This document shows positions 1-9,856 of a DNA stretch of 64,000 bases, piece by piece. The notes beneath the pieces are model-generated. The model did no database searches, had not been told where the DNA came from, and saw only the letters and a program-made list of their open reading frames with translations. Positions within the stretch are counted from its first letter, which is position 1. The number at the start of each line of letters is the position of its first letter. The DNA comes from Rhodohalobacter sp. SW132 (GTDB taxonomy: Bacteria; Bacteroidota; Rhodothermia; Balneolales; Balneolaceae), in the NCBI RefSeq assembly GCF_003390325.1, contig NZ_QUOK01000006.1, forward strand, positions 186,001 to 250,000, read 5' to 3'. The translations under genes and the position numbers were made by a program.

Positions 1-1
1 G

Positions 2-1600
2 AGCAGCAGCATTTCGGATGAAACACGCGAATCGTACAGGGAGCTTCAGCAGCTGATGGAAGAGCTGGATGATCCGGATCTTCAAAATGCACTCCGCGAG
101 CTTCGGGAAGCGATGGAGAATATGAACCCCAACCAGATTGAACAGGCGCTGGAAAATGTAAGTTTCAACGAGGAACTCTACAAAGAGCGTCTTGAACGTA
201 CCAAGGAGCTGTTTAAACAGCTTAAAATGAACAGCGATTTGGATAAACTGGCTCAGCAATACCAGGATTTGTCTGAACGGATGCGTGAACAGCCTGAAGC
301 AACGCTTGAGCAGCTTAAATCGGAAATGGAAACTGCCCGCGACGATATGGATTCACTTTCAGATCAGCTGGAGCGGCTGGATGATAACCCTCCCAGACGT
401 TCTGAAGAGAAGCTCAAAGAACTGAAAGAGCAGGCCCAGGAGCGACTTCAGGAGATTCAGGAGCAGATGGAACAGCTCGGCCAGGAGATGGATGGCAAAA
501 TGGAGGATGGCGAAACGAGCCCCGACTCCCAGATGCAGCAGCAGCAACAGCAGATCAGTGAACAACTCCAGCAGGAGGCTGATAATATGCGGGAAATGCG
601 CCAGGAGATGGGCGGTCAGCAGTTACAGGTAAATATACTTGGCCTGCAGTGGGCTCTTTACACGCTGCTTGAACTTTCTGAAACGCAGGAGTTTCTCACA
701 AAAGATTCGCAGGAGACCGCCAACCGAAGTGCCGGCTTTGTGAATTTAGCCCGCCAGCAGAATTATGTCAGGGGTCAGTTTTCTGCAGTTGCGGATACCA
801 TATTTCAAATCTCATCGGAGATACCGGGTGTTCCCAACCGGATCAACCGGAAAAAAGCTGAAGTTGAACGCACACTCCAGCGGGCTGTAGATGAGATGTC
901 TGAACGCAACCAGCGAAGTGCTATGATCACATCGCGGGAATCTCTGGGCGGCATAAACGATCTCTCTTCCACGATTGCATCCCTGATTGAACAGCTTATG
1001 GATCAGGATGGAGATGGCGGCGGTGGCGGCGGGATGTCGATGCAGCAGATGATTGAACAGATGCAGCAAATGTCGGGCGACCAGGAGCAGCTAAATCAGC
1101 AGCTTCAGGAAATGGTGAATGATATGCAGGGGGATCGCCTTAGCCGTGAGCAATCAGAACGACTGGACGAGATGGCCCGTCAGCAAAATGAAATTCGGCG
1201 TCAGCTCCGAGAACTCCAGAGAAGCGGAGCTCTGCGTGAAGGCGACCAGGCACTGAGTGAACTCCAGCGGATGATTGACGAGATGGAAGACAGTATTAAC
1301 GACATGCGCGGCGGCGTGACCGACCGGATGATGATTGAACGCCAGCAAAACATACTCTCCCGGATGCTGAGCGCCGAAGAGGCGATGGAGCGGCGCGGTG
1401 AGGAGGAAGAACGCGAAGGCCAGCTTGCCGAACCGTTCGATAGTGAACTACCGCCTGACCTCACTCTCGAGGAACTCCAGCAGGAGATCCGCTCAAGATT
1501 ACAAGACCCTAACTACACCCGGTTCAGCGAAGAGCACCAGCGGCTGATTGAGCGCTATTTCGAGATGCTGCGCCGCATGGATGATGCCGCTATTCAATAA
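2..1600 (+). CDS. Coiled-coil DUF4175-like protein, C-terminal part (5' truncated by window edge)
   Basis: The frame is open from base 2, upstream of the first ATG at 56, so this is the 3' end of a longer gene. The visible 530 or so residues are almost entirely charged and glutamine-rich heptad sequence (long runs of E, Q, R, M, L), with a glycine-rich break (GDGGGGGG) near residue 350 of the visible part. Long coiled-coil proteins of this kind, with N-terminal membrane segments, are annotated as DUF4175 in Bacteroidota and Balneolota; I infer that family from composition and organisation. The membrane part is not in the window. Its function is unknown. The gene ends 191 bases before the next gene on the same strand. 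Confidence 0.55.
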   Translation, partial: SSSISDETRESYRELQQLMEELDDPDLQNALRELREAMENMNPNQIEQALENVSFNEELYKERLERTKELFKQLKMNSDLDKLAQQYQDLSERMREQPEATLEQLKSEMETARDDMDSLSDQLERLDDNPPRRSEEKLKELKEQAQERLQEIQEQMEQLGQEMDGKMEDGETSPDSQMQQQQQQISEQLQQEADNMREMRQEMGGQQLQVNILGLQWALYTLLELSETQEFLTKDSQETANRSAGFVNLARQQNYVRGQFSAVADTIFQISSEIPGVPNRINRKKAEVERTLQRAVDEMSERNQRSAMITSRESLGGINDLSSTIASLIEQLMDQDGDGGGGGGMSMQQMIEQMQQMSGDQEQLNQQLQEMVNDMQGDRLSREQSERLDEMARQQNEIRRQLRELQRSGALREGDQALSELQRMIDEMEDSINDMRGGVTDRMMIERQQNILSRMLSAEEAMERRGEEEEREGQLAEPFDSELPPDLTLEELQQEIRSRLQDPNYTRFSEEHQRLIERYFEMLRRMDDAAIQ

Positions 1601-1791
1601 ATTCCGGGGTTATGATGGGATAAAAAGAATTTCATCATACCCTCAAATACGCTGACAGCACGGTACCTCCTTTTTTCACTTTTCACTTTTCCCTTTTCAT
1701 CACTTTTCTCCCTTTTCCCACAGGCACGATTCTCTTCATTTTTGTATGTTTGGGTCAACCCGACAACCATCGCTAAAACCACATCTTTTTT

Positions 1792-3345
1792 ATGAAACGC
1801 ACTCTCCAATCCCTTCTCACCCTACTGTTTTTTCTCGCCTGGCAACCCGCAATTTTTGCCCAGGAAGCCGTTCCGGAAAATTTCGGCCAATGGGTTGAAG
1901 ATGGATTGGAAGAATGGGGAATTCCGGGAATCACAGTCGGTTTGGTGAAGGATGGAGAGGTGATTCTTACACAGGGTTACGGCATCAAAAAACTGAGCAG
2001 TGGTGAAGCGATTGATGAACACACCCAGTTTGGGATTGCATCCGTCAGCAAACATATGACCGCCACCGCGCTCGGAATTCTTGTGGATCGCGGCGAAATT
2101 GACTGGGATGACCGCGTGATCGACCATGTGCCCTGGTTTCAGCTCAGCGATGCGCACGCCACGGGCACCGTAACCATTCGTGATCTTCTCACCCACCAGG
2201 TGGGCGTAGGCCGGATGCTCGGAAACCGTCTTCAGTTCATGACCAAACGCGGAACAGAAGAGCTGCTTTACAGAATGCGCTACCATGAATTTGAGCAGCC
2301 GTTTCGCTCCCAGTACGTCTACAGCAATGTGATGTATACCCTCGCCGGACACATCATCAAAGAGGTTACCGGTTTAGAGTTTGGTGAATTTCTCGAAGAA
2401 GAGCTTTTCGGTCCGCTCGGTATGAGCCGGACCGTGAGTTCGATCAACGATCTGGATGAAGAAAATGCAGCCTGGCCGCATCAGGAAATCAAAGGAGAAG
2501 TCGTTGAAATCCCCCGCCGAAACTGGGATAACGCAGCACCCGCCGGCGGCGTCAACAGCACCGCTGCAGATATGACGAGGTGGATGAAATTTCAGCTCGG
2601 AACCCCCGGCAGCTATGGCGATACAGAACTGGTGAGTGCTGAAACCATGCAAGTGATTCAAACTCCAAAAGTATCGCAAAATATTGGCTCTGTGACTGCC
2701 CCGCAGCGATCGTACGGGTTCGGGCTCTCTATCACAGAATATAACGGGTACAGAGTACTATCACACGGCGGCGCAACCGATGGATTTAACACCGTATTTA
2801 TGATATTGCCGGAACTTGAACTCGGCGTGATTGTCATCACAAATACCTTCAGCTCGTTTCAGCAGGCCGTTGCCCGCACCCTGATCGATCACCACATCGA
2901 ATCGCCAGGTGACACCGACTGGAACAACCTCTACAGACAGAACTACCTGGCAAACTACGAGCGCAACATGGAGCGAAGAGAAGAGTTTGAAGCCAAACGG
3001 GAAAGCGGAACCTCCCCCACTAAACCGCTGAATGATTATGCCGGTGTTTATGAAGATCAGCTATATGACAATGCAGAAGTCTTTATGGAAAATGGCGAAC
3101 TTGCGATCCGGTTTTGGGACGATGAAGACCTGACCGCCGACCTTGAACACTGGCACCACGATACGTTCCGCGTGATATGGCGTAATCCGGCACTGCGCGA
3201 AGATTTGCTAACTTTCAGACTCGGATTTGATGGCGGCGTAGAATCGTTTGACAAACGGTACGCCCTCAGGCCGGCGATGCTTCAGGTTGGAACGTATCCA
3301 ACAAATTACTACCGGATCGTTAACTTCGAAAAAACAGAGCAGTAA
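1792..3345 (+). CDS. Secreted serine hydrolase, class C beta-lactamase / penicillin-binding family
   Basis: A signal peptide covers residues 1-24, ending in IFAQ. The catalytic tetrad S84-V-S-K87 (ASVSKHMTA) and the Tyr motif YSN (YVYSNVMYT) are intact, and an HGG motif (LSHGGATDG) takes the place of KTG. This is the pattern of the beta-lactamase-related serine hydrolases (PF00144), which include esterases, D-aminopeptidases and peptidases. After about residue 400 a further domain of roughly 110 residues looks like the C-terminal beta-barrel often found in this family (DUF3471-like). The substrate cannot be told; a true antibiotic-resistance role is not implied. It acts in the periplasm or outside the cell. 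It is followed 4 bases later by the uracil-DNA glycosylase gene, so the two may be co-transcribed. Confidence 0.88.
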   Translation: MKRTLQSLLTLLFFLAWQPAIFAQEAVPENFGQWVEDGLEEWGIPGITVGLVKDGEVILTQGYGIKKLSSGEAIDEHTQFGIASVSKHMTATALGILVDRGEIDWDDRVIDHVPWFQLSDAHATGTVTIRDLLTHQVGVGRMLGNRLQFMTKRGTEELLYRMRYHEFEQPFRSQYVYSNVMYTLAGHIIKEVTGLEFGEFLEEELFGPLGMSRTVSSINDLDEENAAWPHQEIKGEVVEIPRRNWDNAAPAGGVNSTAADMTRWMKFQLGTPGSYGDTELVSAETMQVIQTPKVSQNIGSVTAPQRSYGFGLSITEYNGYRVLSHGGATDGFNTVFMILPELELGVIVITNTFSSFQQAVARTLIDHHIESPGDTDWNNLYRQNYLANYERNMERREEFEAKRESGTSPTKPLNDYAGVYEDQLYDNAEVFMENGELAIRFWDDEDLTADLEHWHHDTFRVIWRNPALREDLLTFRLGFDGGVESFDKRYALRPAMLQVGTYPTNYYRIVNFEKTEQ

Positions 3346-3349
3346 CCCT

Positions 3350-4135
3350 ATGAGTGAGCATAAACCTGATCTTCTGGATGATATCATACAGTTTCTCGAA
3401 AACGAACAAGAGATGTACGGGCCGTTTTCCGTGAATGTGGGAGTTAAGAGTAAGCAAACGCTCTCTCCCCCGGATGATCAACCGGATGCAGAAGAAAAAA
3501 ATGAGCCCGCATCTCAAACCAACTCCGAATCTGAGACCGAACCGCTTACAATTGATCAAAAACTGGAACATTGCCGTTCGCTCGATGAACTGAAAAATCT
3601 TTGTGAGGAATCAGACCAGCTAAAAACGGACCTCGAAGGAACAAACCTTGTGTTTGGAGTGGGAAATCCGAACGCAGATTTAATGATCGTGGGTGAAGCA
3701 CCCGGCTTCAATGAAGATAAACAGGGCGAACCCTTTGTTGGGGCTGCCGGTCAGCTGTTGAACAAAATCCTTGCAGCAATAAATTTCAAGCGGGAGGATG
3801 TCTACATCGCAAACATACTAAAACATCGTCCGCCGGATAACCGGAATCCCACCGATGAAGAGCGCGGACGGAGTCTGCCCTTCCTCCTGAAACAGATTGA
3901 CCTGATCTCCCCCAAAGTAATTCTATGTGTAGGGAAAATATCCGGCACTACACTTCTTGATCGGGATGAGGCCCTCAAGAATATGCGCGGACAGTTTTAT
4001 CCGTTTCGCGGTGCGGAGCTTACCGTTACCTATCATCCGGCTGCTCTGCTCAGAAATCAGCAGTGGAAACGGCCAACCTGGGAAGATGTGCAGGCTGTGC
4101 GAAAAAAATATGATGAGCTCGGCGGTAAACCGTAG
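3350..4135 (+). CDS. Family 4-type uracil-DNA glycosylase without the Fe-S cysteines
   Basis: The 261-residue protein starts at the ATG directly after the hydrolase stop; the longer frame from 3248 would overlap that gene. Residues 1-70 are an acidic, probably disordered leader. The glycosylase core follows, with motif 1 GEAPG (115-119), the context [22 protein letters not shown] (160-168) and motif 2 HPAALLRN (229-236). It would remove uracil from DNA to start base-excision repair. Family 4 enzymes bind a 4Fe-4S cluster through four cysteines. Here the aligned positions read S88, L91, H159 and S175, so the cluster should be absent. The two cysteines C75 and C85 do not fall on ligand positions. 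Convergent with the MscS gene, 18 bases away. Confidence 0.85.
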   Translation: MSEHKPDLLDDIIQFLENEQEMYGPFSVNVGVKSKQTLSPPDDQPDAEEKNEPASQTNSESETEPLTIDQKLEHCRSLDELKNLCEESDQLKTDLEGTNLVFGVGNPNADLMIVGEAPGFNEDKQGEPFVGAAGQLLNKILAAINFKREDVYIANILKHRPPDNRNPTDEERGRSLPFLLKQIDLISPKVILCVGKISGTTLLDRDEALKNMRGQFYPFRGAELTVTYHPAALLRNQQWKRPTWEDVQAVRKKYDELGGKP

Positions 4136-4153
4136 TGGTATCTCAATGGTGAA

Positions 4154-5029
4154 CTATCCAAAGTCATCAGCTGAATCATTCATGTTCACACTGACCGGAC
4201 TTAAGTCTACAGCTGTTGACACATCAGCACTAAATGTAAAACCGGCTTCTATTAAAGCTTTACGGCAGGTGTTCATTAAAGCAGTACGAACAACCGGGAG
4301 AGTGGCCTCCTGGTCTCTTGCATTAATCCAGAAATAGACCTGCAGCTCAACAAAATCGGGATCAAATCCTCTGATACTGACGGATGCCGATGGTTTTTTT
4401 AAAACACCCCTCGCCCCTTTCAAAGTCTGTTGTAATAGTGTGATAGCTGCCTGGCTGTCATCACTGTAATCGATACCAACAGTAAAACCACCCCGCCGTA
4501 AGCCATCCAGCGTATAGTTATGAAGGGGTTTGGTGAATAACTGTGCGCTTGGAATAAATACATCACACCCCTCACTGGTGCGAACATGAGTATGCCGCAG
4601 CTGTATGCTTTTGACCCGCCCCATAATTCCTCCCGATTCAATTACGTCATCGGAATTAAATGGCCGGCTGAAGGCGAGAAAAAAACCGGCCAGAAAATTT
4701 TCCCCGATATCTTTAAAGGCAAAACCGAGCATCACAGCAGTCAATCCGCCGCCGGCTACGAGACTCGCAGCCAATGTGCTGTAACCAATCAAATTTAAAA
4801 AGACCACAATACCCACAAAAACCGCAATGGTACTGATTAGTTTTCTGAAAAAATCGTGATGAGCAGCAGGCATTGAACTACGGCTCAGGATCTTAACCAC
4901 AAGTTTTGCGATTCCTCTTCCTATAAAATAGATCAACAGGAAAATTGTGACTGCAATAATCAGCCGAGGAAGAAATCCAACAAATAGTTCTAATTCTGTA
5001 AAAAAAGATTCATAAAGAGTATCAGTCAT
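4154..5029 (-). CDS. MscS-family mechanosensitive ion channel
   Basis: At 291 residues the length matches small MscS channels. Three hydrophobic segments occupy the N-terminal 125 residues. The third is the pore-lining helix, recognisable from its Gly/Ala pattern (AASLVAGGGLTAVMLGFAFKD) followed by the loop IGENFLAGFFLAFSRPF that begins the beta domain. The beta domain then shows VKSIQLRHTHVRTSEG and a typical IPSAQLF segment. The channel sits in the inner membrane and opens under membrane tension to release solutes during hypo-osmotic shock. The single gene is transcribed against the glycosylase gene and has a 370-base upstream region of its own. Confidence 0.9.
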   Translation of the reverse strand: MTDTLYESFFTELELFVGFLPRLIIAVTIFLLIYFIGRGIAKLVVKILSRSSMPAAHHDFFRKLISTIAVFVGIVVFLNLIGYSTLAASLVAGGGLTAVMLGFAFKDIGENFLAGFFLAFSRPFNSDDVIESGGIMGRVKSIQLRHTHVRTSEGCDVFIPSAQLFTKPLHNYTLDGLRRGGFTVGIDYSDDSQAAITLLQQTLKGARGVLKKPSASVSIRGFDPDFVELQVYFWINARDQEATLPVVRTALMNTCRKALIEAGFTFSADVSTAVDLSPVSVNMNDSADDFG

Positions 5030-5399
5030 ATAAACAGAAATCTGGCTTCAGAGTTAGATGAAAGGAATGCATCTGAGAATTTTTGAATATAGTTCATTCG
5101 TTGCCAATCTGCCTATCACTTTTATGAATAAATGAACTGTGAAAATTCTGCCATTTCCTAAATAACATGGGCTGCATCCACACAGTTTTGTGGTTCTGCT
5201 ACAGAATTAAAACTTATTAATAAAAACCATATAAACCTTAATATTTCATACTATAGGAATGCTAATCAAAGATCATCCGGTTATTTATACGTATGGAGTG
5301 TATCGCATTTAGATGCCATAATTTACTGAAACTTCTCAGATTTAAAGAAGTTGAGCAAAGTATCTCAAACTGGCACGGTAAATTCAACCAGGTAACCAC
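5030..5399. other. Gene-free spacer between divergent genes
   Basis: This AT-rich region lies between the MscS gene (leftward) and the Ig-repeat lipoprotein (rightward), so it should carry both promoters. I see no ORF and no RNA gene. An 8-bp inverted repeat (AGTTCATT at 5091-5098, AATGAACT at 5131-5138) has a 32-base spacer and may be chance. Confidence 0.4.
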
Positions 5400-8000
5400 G
5401 TGAAAATAAATCGTTTACGATATCTGTTTTTCCTTTTCATCCTTTGCGGGGTACTTAGCTGCGACTCCGGGCAATCACCGTTTGAAGATACTATACCTAA
5501 ACACCGCCTCTCCACAACAGTTATCCCTGCTGAAAGTGGAACCATTCATCCCTCTGATGGTGAGTTTGAGTTTAATACCGGTATAGAAATTGAAGCCCGG
5601 CCCGCTGACGGTTTTATTTTTGACCGATGGGGTGGTAGTCTTTCTGGAAATTCCAACCCGGAATCTCTGGTTTTAAGTCAAGACAGATCCGTAACCGCTT
5701 ATTTCGTGGAAAGAGATTACCCACTCGAAATTGAGATTGAAGGAGCAGGTTCCATAACGGAAGAGATTATTGCACGGGCAGATACGTCCGAAGTATCTGA
5801 TTCTCTCGCTGTTCCGGCCACTACAGTGCGGCTGACGGCAGTTCCTGATGATGGCTGGTATTTTAGTCGCTGGGAGGGTGATCTCACCGGTTCAGATAAT
5901 CCCGAGACAATATTTGTAGACAGCGAAAAGCGTGTATCTGTAATTTTTGAAGAAGGTGAACCGGGGGATTATATAATTGATATTGATATTGAAGGAAACG
6001 GTACGATTCAGCTGGATCCTGAGAAATCCAAATACGATGAAGGGGAAGAAGTTATTATTACGGCAACAGCAGAGTCTGGATGGAGATTTACAGAGTGGCA
6101 GGGAGATCTTACAGGCACTTCAAACTCTCAGACTGTGGAAATGTTTGACGATATAGAAGCTACCGCTCTTTTTTCAGAACTTGAAGAGCCTGCACTTTCT
6201 ATTCGTCAGCAGCCGTCTGAAACTACAGCCGGTGAAGAGATGTTCCCTGCACCTTCCGTTGTGCTAACGGATGAGGTGGGCAATCCAGTTGAGGGAACAG
6301 AAGTCATAGTTTCTCTAAACAAAAATTCATTCAGTTCAGAATCTGAATTATCCGAAACAACGAACAGCGACGGTATCGCTGTGTTCAACCAGTTAATCCT
6401 CAACACAGCCGCTTCAGGATACGTTTTATCATTTGAAACAGACAGTGACGAAATTTCGGCCATTTCTTCCAGACCGTTTACTATTGTTGCCGCTGAAGGT
6501 GACGCAGCGAACAGCAGTGCAGACGTTCCTGACGGATCTGTGACATCCCCAACCGAAATTACCATCACCGTTCTTGACCGGTTTGAGAATAAGGTTTCCG
6601 GAGTTTCCAGTGATCTTGCGGTATCCATCAGCGGAGCAAACAACGCAAATGCGGAGATTACAGAAACTGAAAACGGCATCTATACTGCATTTTACACACC
6701 GATGCAGACCGGGACTGATGAAATTTCAGTAACGCTTTCCGGTGAATCAATCTCTGGCAGCCCGTTTAGCAGCGATGTAGCCGCAGGCCCGCCGGATGAA
6801 ATGCAGGTCACACAACAGCCTGAAAATACTGTTGCGGGAGATGCAATTTCTCCAGCTCCATCGGTTCTTGTAACGGATGAATTTGAGAATCCGGTTTCAG
6901 GAGTATCTGTGTCTGCTGAGTTGTCAGGAGCGTCATTTACATCAAATTCTGAAACCACTGCAGAGACCAACAGTGAAGGAGTTGCCCGTTTTGAATCGCT
7001 GATTATTCATACAGCCGGAAATGGGTATAGAATTGAATTCTCTGCAGAAAACCTGGTACAATCTTCCAACAGCTTTAATGTGACACCTGCACAACCAGAT
7101 CTCGCCTCTTCAACTGCAACAGTTCCGGATGGAGTTGCCGGTTCGGTTACTGAACTTAGAATCACCCTGGTTGATGCGTTTGATAACTCTGTTAGAGGGA
7201 TGTCAGAAAATCTATCTATAGAAATTACGGGTGCAAACAGCCGGTCACTAACGCCAACAGAAAGTAATGATCCTGTCGTATACCTGGCTGAATACAGGCC
7301 TGAGCAAGCCGGAACCGATCAAATTGAAATTCTGTTTAATGGTGACCCGGTGGCTGACAGCCCGTACACAAGCGAAATTTCTCCTGCAGATATCAGTCCA
7401 TCCGTTTCAACAGTAACAGCTGATCCTCTCGCTCTGTCCCCCGGAGAATACTCAACTGTAACCATAGAACTGCGGGATGAATTTGATAATCCGATTAGCG
7501 GTCTCGGGGATAGTGATTTCACAGTAAGTTTAGGAGAGGAAACGAACCGATCATCAATTGAAGAAACATCATCGGCCGGGGTATACGAATTTGAATTCAC
7601 AAGTGAAATAACCGAAACCGTCAATGTATCCATTTCTGCAAATGGAGTGAACCTTGAGGATGAGCCGGAAGTTGAATTTCATCCGCCCATTCCTCACGAA
7701 ATCATCATTGAGGTTCAGCCGCAAAATTCCAGGAGCGGAGAACCCATTGAAGGTCCACCGACCGTCCGGGTTGTTGATTCATCCGGGGACGGCATTCCTG
7801 ATATTACAGTAACGGTATCTACAGAACGGGGTCAGAGCTTTGACTCTGGCACTTTAGTTGTACAGACAAACAGCGATGGAATAGCTGTTTTTGATGACCT
7901 TGTGCTCGTAACAACCGTGCGATGGTTTAACCTTGTATTTTCAGTAGATGAAGTTAATGATGTTGTTTCAGACCGATTCAGAGTCTCTTTCCGTTTTTGA
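5400..8000 (+). CDS. Large surface lipoprotein with InlB-type and Ig-like repeats
   Basis: The start codon is GTG at 5400. The signal ends in a lipobox LCGVLSC with acylation at C21, so the product is an outer-membrane or surface lipoprotein. Residues 37-103, about 115-185 and about 190-260 are three divergent InlB B-repeat-like units, each with a turn such as DGFIFDRWGGSLSG, DGWYFSRWEGDLTG or SGWRFTEWQGDLTG. Next come two copies of a module of about 190 residues (267-460 and 471-662). Each pairs an Ig-like domain beginning QQP..T.AG....PAPSV with one beginning A..(S/D)VPDG. Further Ig-like domains follow at about 663-760 and 768-866. The Ig part resembles Big_1/filamin-type repeats of adhesins. 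No catalytic domain or sorting signal is visible. Role inferred: adhesion or cell-surface structure. Confidence 0.8.
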   Translation: MKINRLRYLFFLFILCGVLSCDSGQSPFEDTIPKHRLSTTVIPAESGTIHPSDGEFEFNTGIEIEARPADGFIFDRWGGSLSGNSNPESLVLSQDRSVTAYFVERDYPLEIEIEGAGSITEEIIARADTSEVSDSLAVPATTVRLTAVPDDGWYFSRWEGDLTGSDNPETIFVDSEKRVSVIFEEGEPGDYIIDIDIEGNGTIQLDPEKSKYDEGEEVIITATAESGWRFTEWQGDLTGTSNSQTVEMFDDIEATALFSELEEPALSIRQQPSETTAGEEMFPAPSVVLTDEVGNPVEGTEVIVSLNKNSFSSESELSETTNSDGIAVFNQLILNTAASGYVLSFETDSDEISAISSRPFTIVAAEGDAANSSADVPDGSVTSPTEITITVLDRFENKVSGVSSDLAVSISGANNANAEITETENGIYTAFYTPMQTGTDEISVTLSGESISGSPFSSDVAAGPPDEMQVTQQPENTVAGDAISPAPSVLVTDEFENPVSGVSVSAELSGASFTSNSETTAETNSEGVARFESLIIHTAGNGYRIEFSAENLVQSSNSFNVTPAQPDLASSTATVPDGVAGSVTELRITLVDAFDNSVRGMSENLSIEITGANSRSLTPTESNDPVVYLAEYRPEQAGTDQIEILFNGDPVADSPYTSEISPADISPSVSTVTADPLALSPGEYSTVTIELRDEFDNPISGLGDSDFTVSLGEETNRSSIEETSSAGVYEFEFTSEITETVNVSISANGVNLEDEPEVEFHPPIPHEIIIEVQPQNSRSGEPIEGPPTVRVVDSSGDGIPDITVTVSTERGQSFDSGTLVVQTNSDGIAVFDDLVLVTTVRWFNLVFSVDEVNDVVSDRFRVSFRF

Positions 8001-8102
8001 TTTACAGAAATACAGCACACATTAATCTGTCTCAAATTTGCCATTTATGTGATTATACTTCATTTTTAAGGCTTGTAGTTGCAGAAAAATCCATCACCAA
8101 AA

Positions 8103-9761
8103 ATGGAGTACATAAAAGTGGCTGAAGACTCATTTGCAGGAAAAAAAGCACCCTATTCCCTACTCGAAAATATTCCGCGGCTTGTCGCATCTTACTATAG
8201 CCGGGAGCCAGATCCCAACCAGATTGAACAAACTGTATCATTCGGTACATCCGGCCACCGCGGCACTTCGCTGAACAATACGTTTAATGAAGATCACATT
8301 CTATCAGTCAGCCAGGCCGTTGTCGACTATCGAAATAAAAACCGGATTACCGGTCCGCTTTATCTTGGGATGGATACTCATGCGCTATCGGAACCGGCAC
8401 TGATATCTGCCCTGGAGGTATTTGCCGCTAATAACGTTGAAGTCCGGTACCAGGAAGGTTTTGGGTACACACCAACCCCTGCCGTTTCACATGCAATACT
8501 GGCCTGGAATCGCAACAATCAAAATAATAAAGCCGATGGCGTGGTTATCACCCCGTCACATAACCCGCCTTCTGACGGAGGGTTTAAATACAATGCAGTT
8601 CACGGTGGCCCTGCCGGTTCCGACATCACCAAAGAGATTGAAAACCGCGCAAATGCATATCTTGAAGAACAACTCACGGGTGTTCGGCGAACTCCTCTTG
8701 AAAAAGCACTTCAAAAAAGCAGCACTAAACCGTTTGATTACGTTACGCCTTACATATCAGATTTAAAAAATGTGATTGATGTAGAGGCGATCAGCAAATC
8801 GGGACTTAAAATTGGCGCTGACCCAATGGGTGGATCAGGCCTTGCCTACTGGGAACCGATCGCCGAAATGTATAATCTCAATATCGATGTGGTGAATAAA
8901 GAGGTGGATCACACCTTCCGCTTTATGACGGTAGACAAAGATGGTAAAATCCGCATGGACTGCTCCTCCCCTTACGCCATGGCAAGCCTGATTGGGCTCA
9001 AGGATAAATACGACATCGCATTTGGCAATGATACCGATTTTGACCGGCATGGAATTGTAACCAAAAGCGGGCTGATGAACCCAAATCACTATCTTGCTGT
9101 TGCCATTCAGTACCTGTTTCAGAATCGTCCGGGCTGGAGCAGTGACGCAGCAATTGGCAAAACTCTTGTATCCAGCAGTATGATCGACCGGGTTGCAAAA
9201 TCAATGGACCGCAGACTCGCTGAAGTTCCCGTTGGATTTAAATGGTTTGTAGACGGTTTGCTCAACGGAGAATATGGTTTTGGAGGTGAAGAAAGCGCCG
9301 GTGCGTCTTTTCTGAAAAAAGACGGGACGGTATGGTCAACCGACAAAGACGGAATAATTTTAAATCTTCTCGCTGCTGAAATCACTGCAAAGACCGGGAA
9401 AAATCCATCTGAACATTACGAAGAGCTGGAAACTCGTTTTGGCAGCCCCGTTTATGAACGGCTCGATGCACCGGCAACTCTTGAGGAGAAAAAAGTACTT
9501 TCCAACTTATCACCTGACCAGGTTCAGGCGAATGAACTGGCAGGTGAACCGATTCTTAAAAAACTGACCCGTGCGCCCGGAAATGATGCTCCGATTGGCG
9601 GACTGAAAGTAGAAACCGAGAACGGCTGGTTTGCCGCCCGCCCCTCGGGGACGGAAGATATCTATAAAATTTATACCGAAAGTTTTAAAGGGAAAGATCA
9701 CCTGAAACAGATTCAGGATGAAGCCATCGCCATTGTAAACTCTGTTCTTGGTAAAACGTAA
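8103..9761 (+). CDS. pgm: Phosphoglucomutase (alpha-D-glucose phosphate-specific)
   Basis: It interconverts glucose 1-phosphate and glucose 6-phosphate, linking glycolysis to glycogen and nucleotide-sugar synthesis in the cytoplasm. The protein tracks E. coli Pgm from end to end: FGTSGHRG near the N-terminus, the phosphoserine loop [11 protein letters not shown], the metal loop [11 protein letters not shown], the sugar-binding loop [10 protein letters not shown], and the phosphate-binding [13 protein letters not shown] near the C-terminus. I chose the ATG at 8103, giving 552 residues, close to the usual 546. A TTG at 8079 in the same frame would add eight residues and cannot be excluded. Neither start has a clear Shine-Dalgarno. 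A strong terminator follows. Confidence 0.95.
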   Translation: MEYIKVAEDSFAGKKAPYSLLENIPRLVASYYSREPDPNQIEQTVSFGTSGHRGTSLNNTFNEDHILSVSQAVVDYRNKNRITGPLYLGMDTHALSEPALISALEVFAANNVEVRYQEGFGYTPTPAVSHAILAWNRNNQNNKADGVVITPSHNPPSDGGFKYNAVHGGPAGSDITKEIENRANAYLEEQLTGVRRTPLEKALQKSSTKPFDYVTPYISDLKNVIDVEAISKSGLKIGADPMGGSGLAYWEPIAEMYNLNIDVVNKEVDHTFRFMTVDKDGKIRMDCSSPYAMASLIGLKDKYDIAFGNDTDFDRHGIVTKSGLMNPNHYLAVAIQYLFQNRPGWSSDAAIGKTLVSSSMIDRVAKSMDRRLAEVPVGFKWFVDGLLNGEYGFGGEESAGASFLKKDGTVWSTDKDGIILNLLAAEITAKTGKNPSEHYEELETRFGSPVYERLDAPATLEEKKVLSNLSPDQVQANELAGEPILKKLTRAPGNDAPIGGLKVETENGWFAARPSGTEDIYKIYTESFKGKDHLKQIQDEAIAIVNSVLGKT

Positions 9762-9795
9762 GAATCCGCCCTAACATTAATCTTCCAGCTGGAAC

Positions 9796-9831
9796 ATGAC
9801 CGGGTTTCATTATGTACCCGGTCATTTTTTT
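9796..9831 (+). terminator. Rho-independent terminator after pgm
   Basis: A perfect 10-bp stem, ATGACCGGGT (9796-9805) with ACCCGGTCAT (9816-9825), encloses a 10-base loop and is followed by a run of T to 9831. It lies between pgm and xseA. It also covers the upstream in-frame ATG at 9812, which argues that xseA starts later, at 9857. Confidence 0.9.
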
Positions 9832-9856
9832 ATCTTTTTCAATCCATAGTTTTTTC

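Noticed and set aside
1822-2352. Minus-strand frame of 176 residues opposite the serine hydrolase
   Set aside because: The sense strand encodes a signal peptide and an intact SVSK/YSN/HGG pattern; the antisense frame shows no family feature.
3248-3349. Longer start for the uracil-DNA glycosylase
   Set aside because: It would overlap the end of the serine hydrolase gene by about 100 bases and add 34 residues unlike the family; the ATG at 3350 fits better.
9812-9856. Upstream ATG for xseA
   Set aside because: It lies inside the perfect terminator hairpin after pgm and adds a hydrophobic leader not found in XseA.
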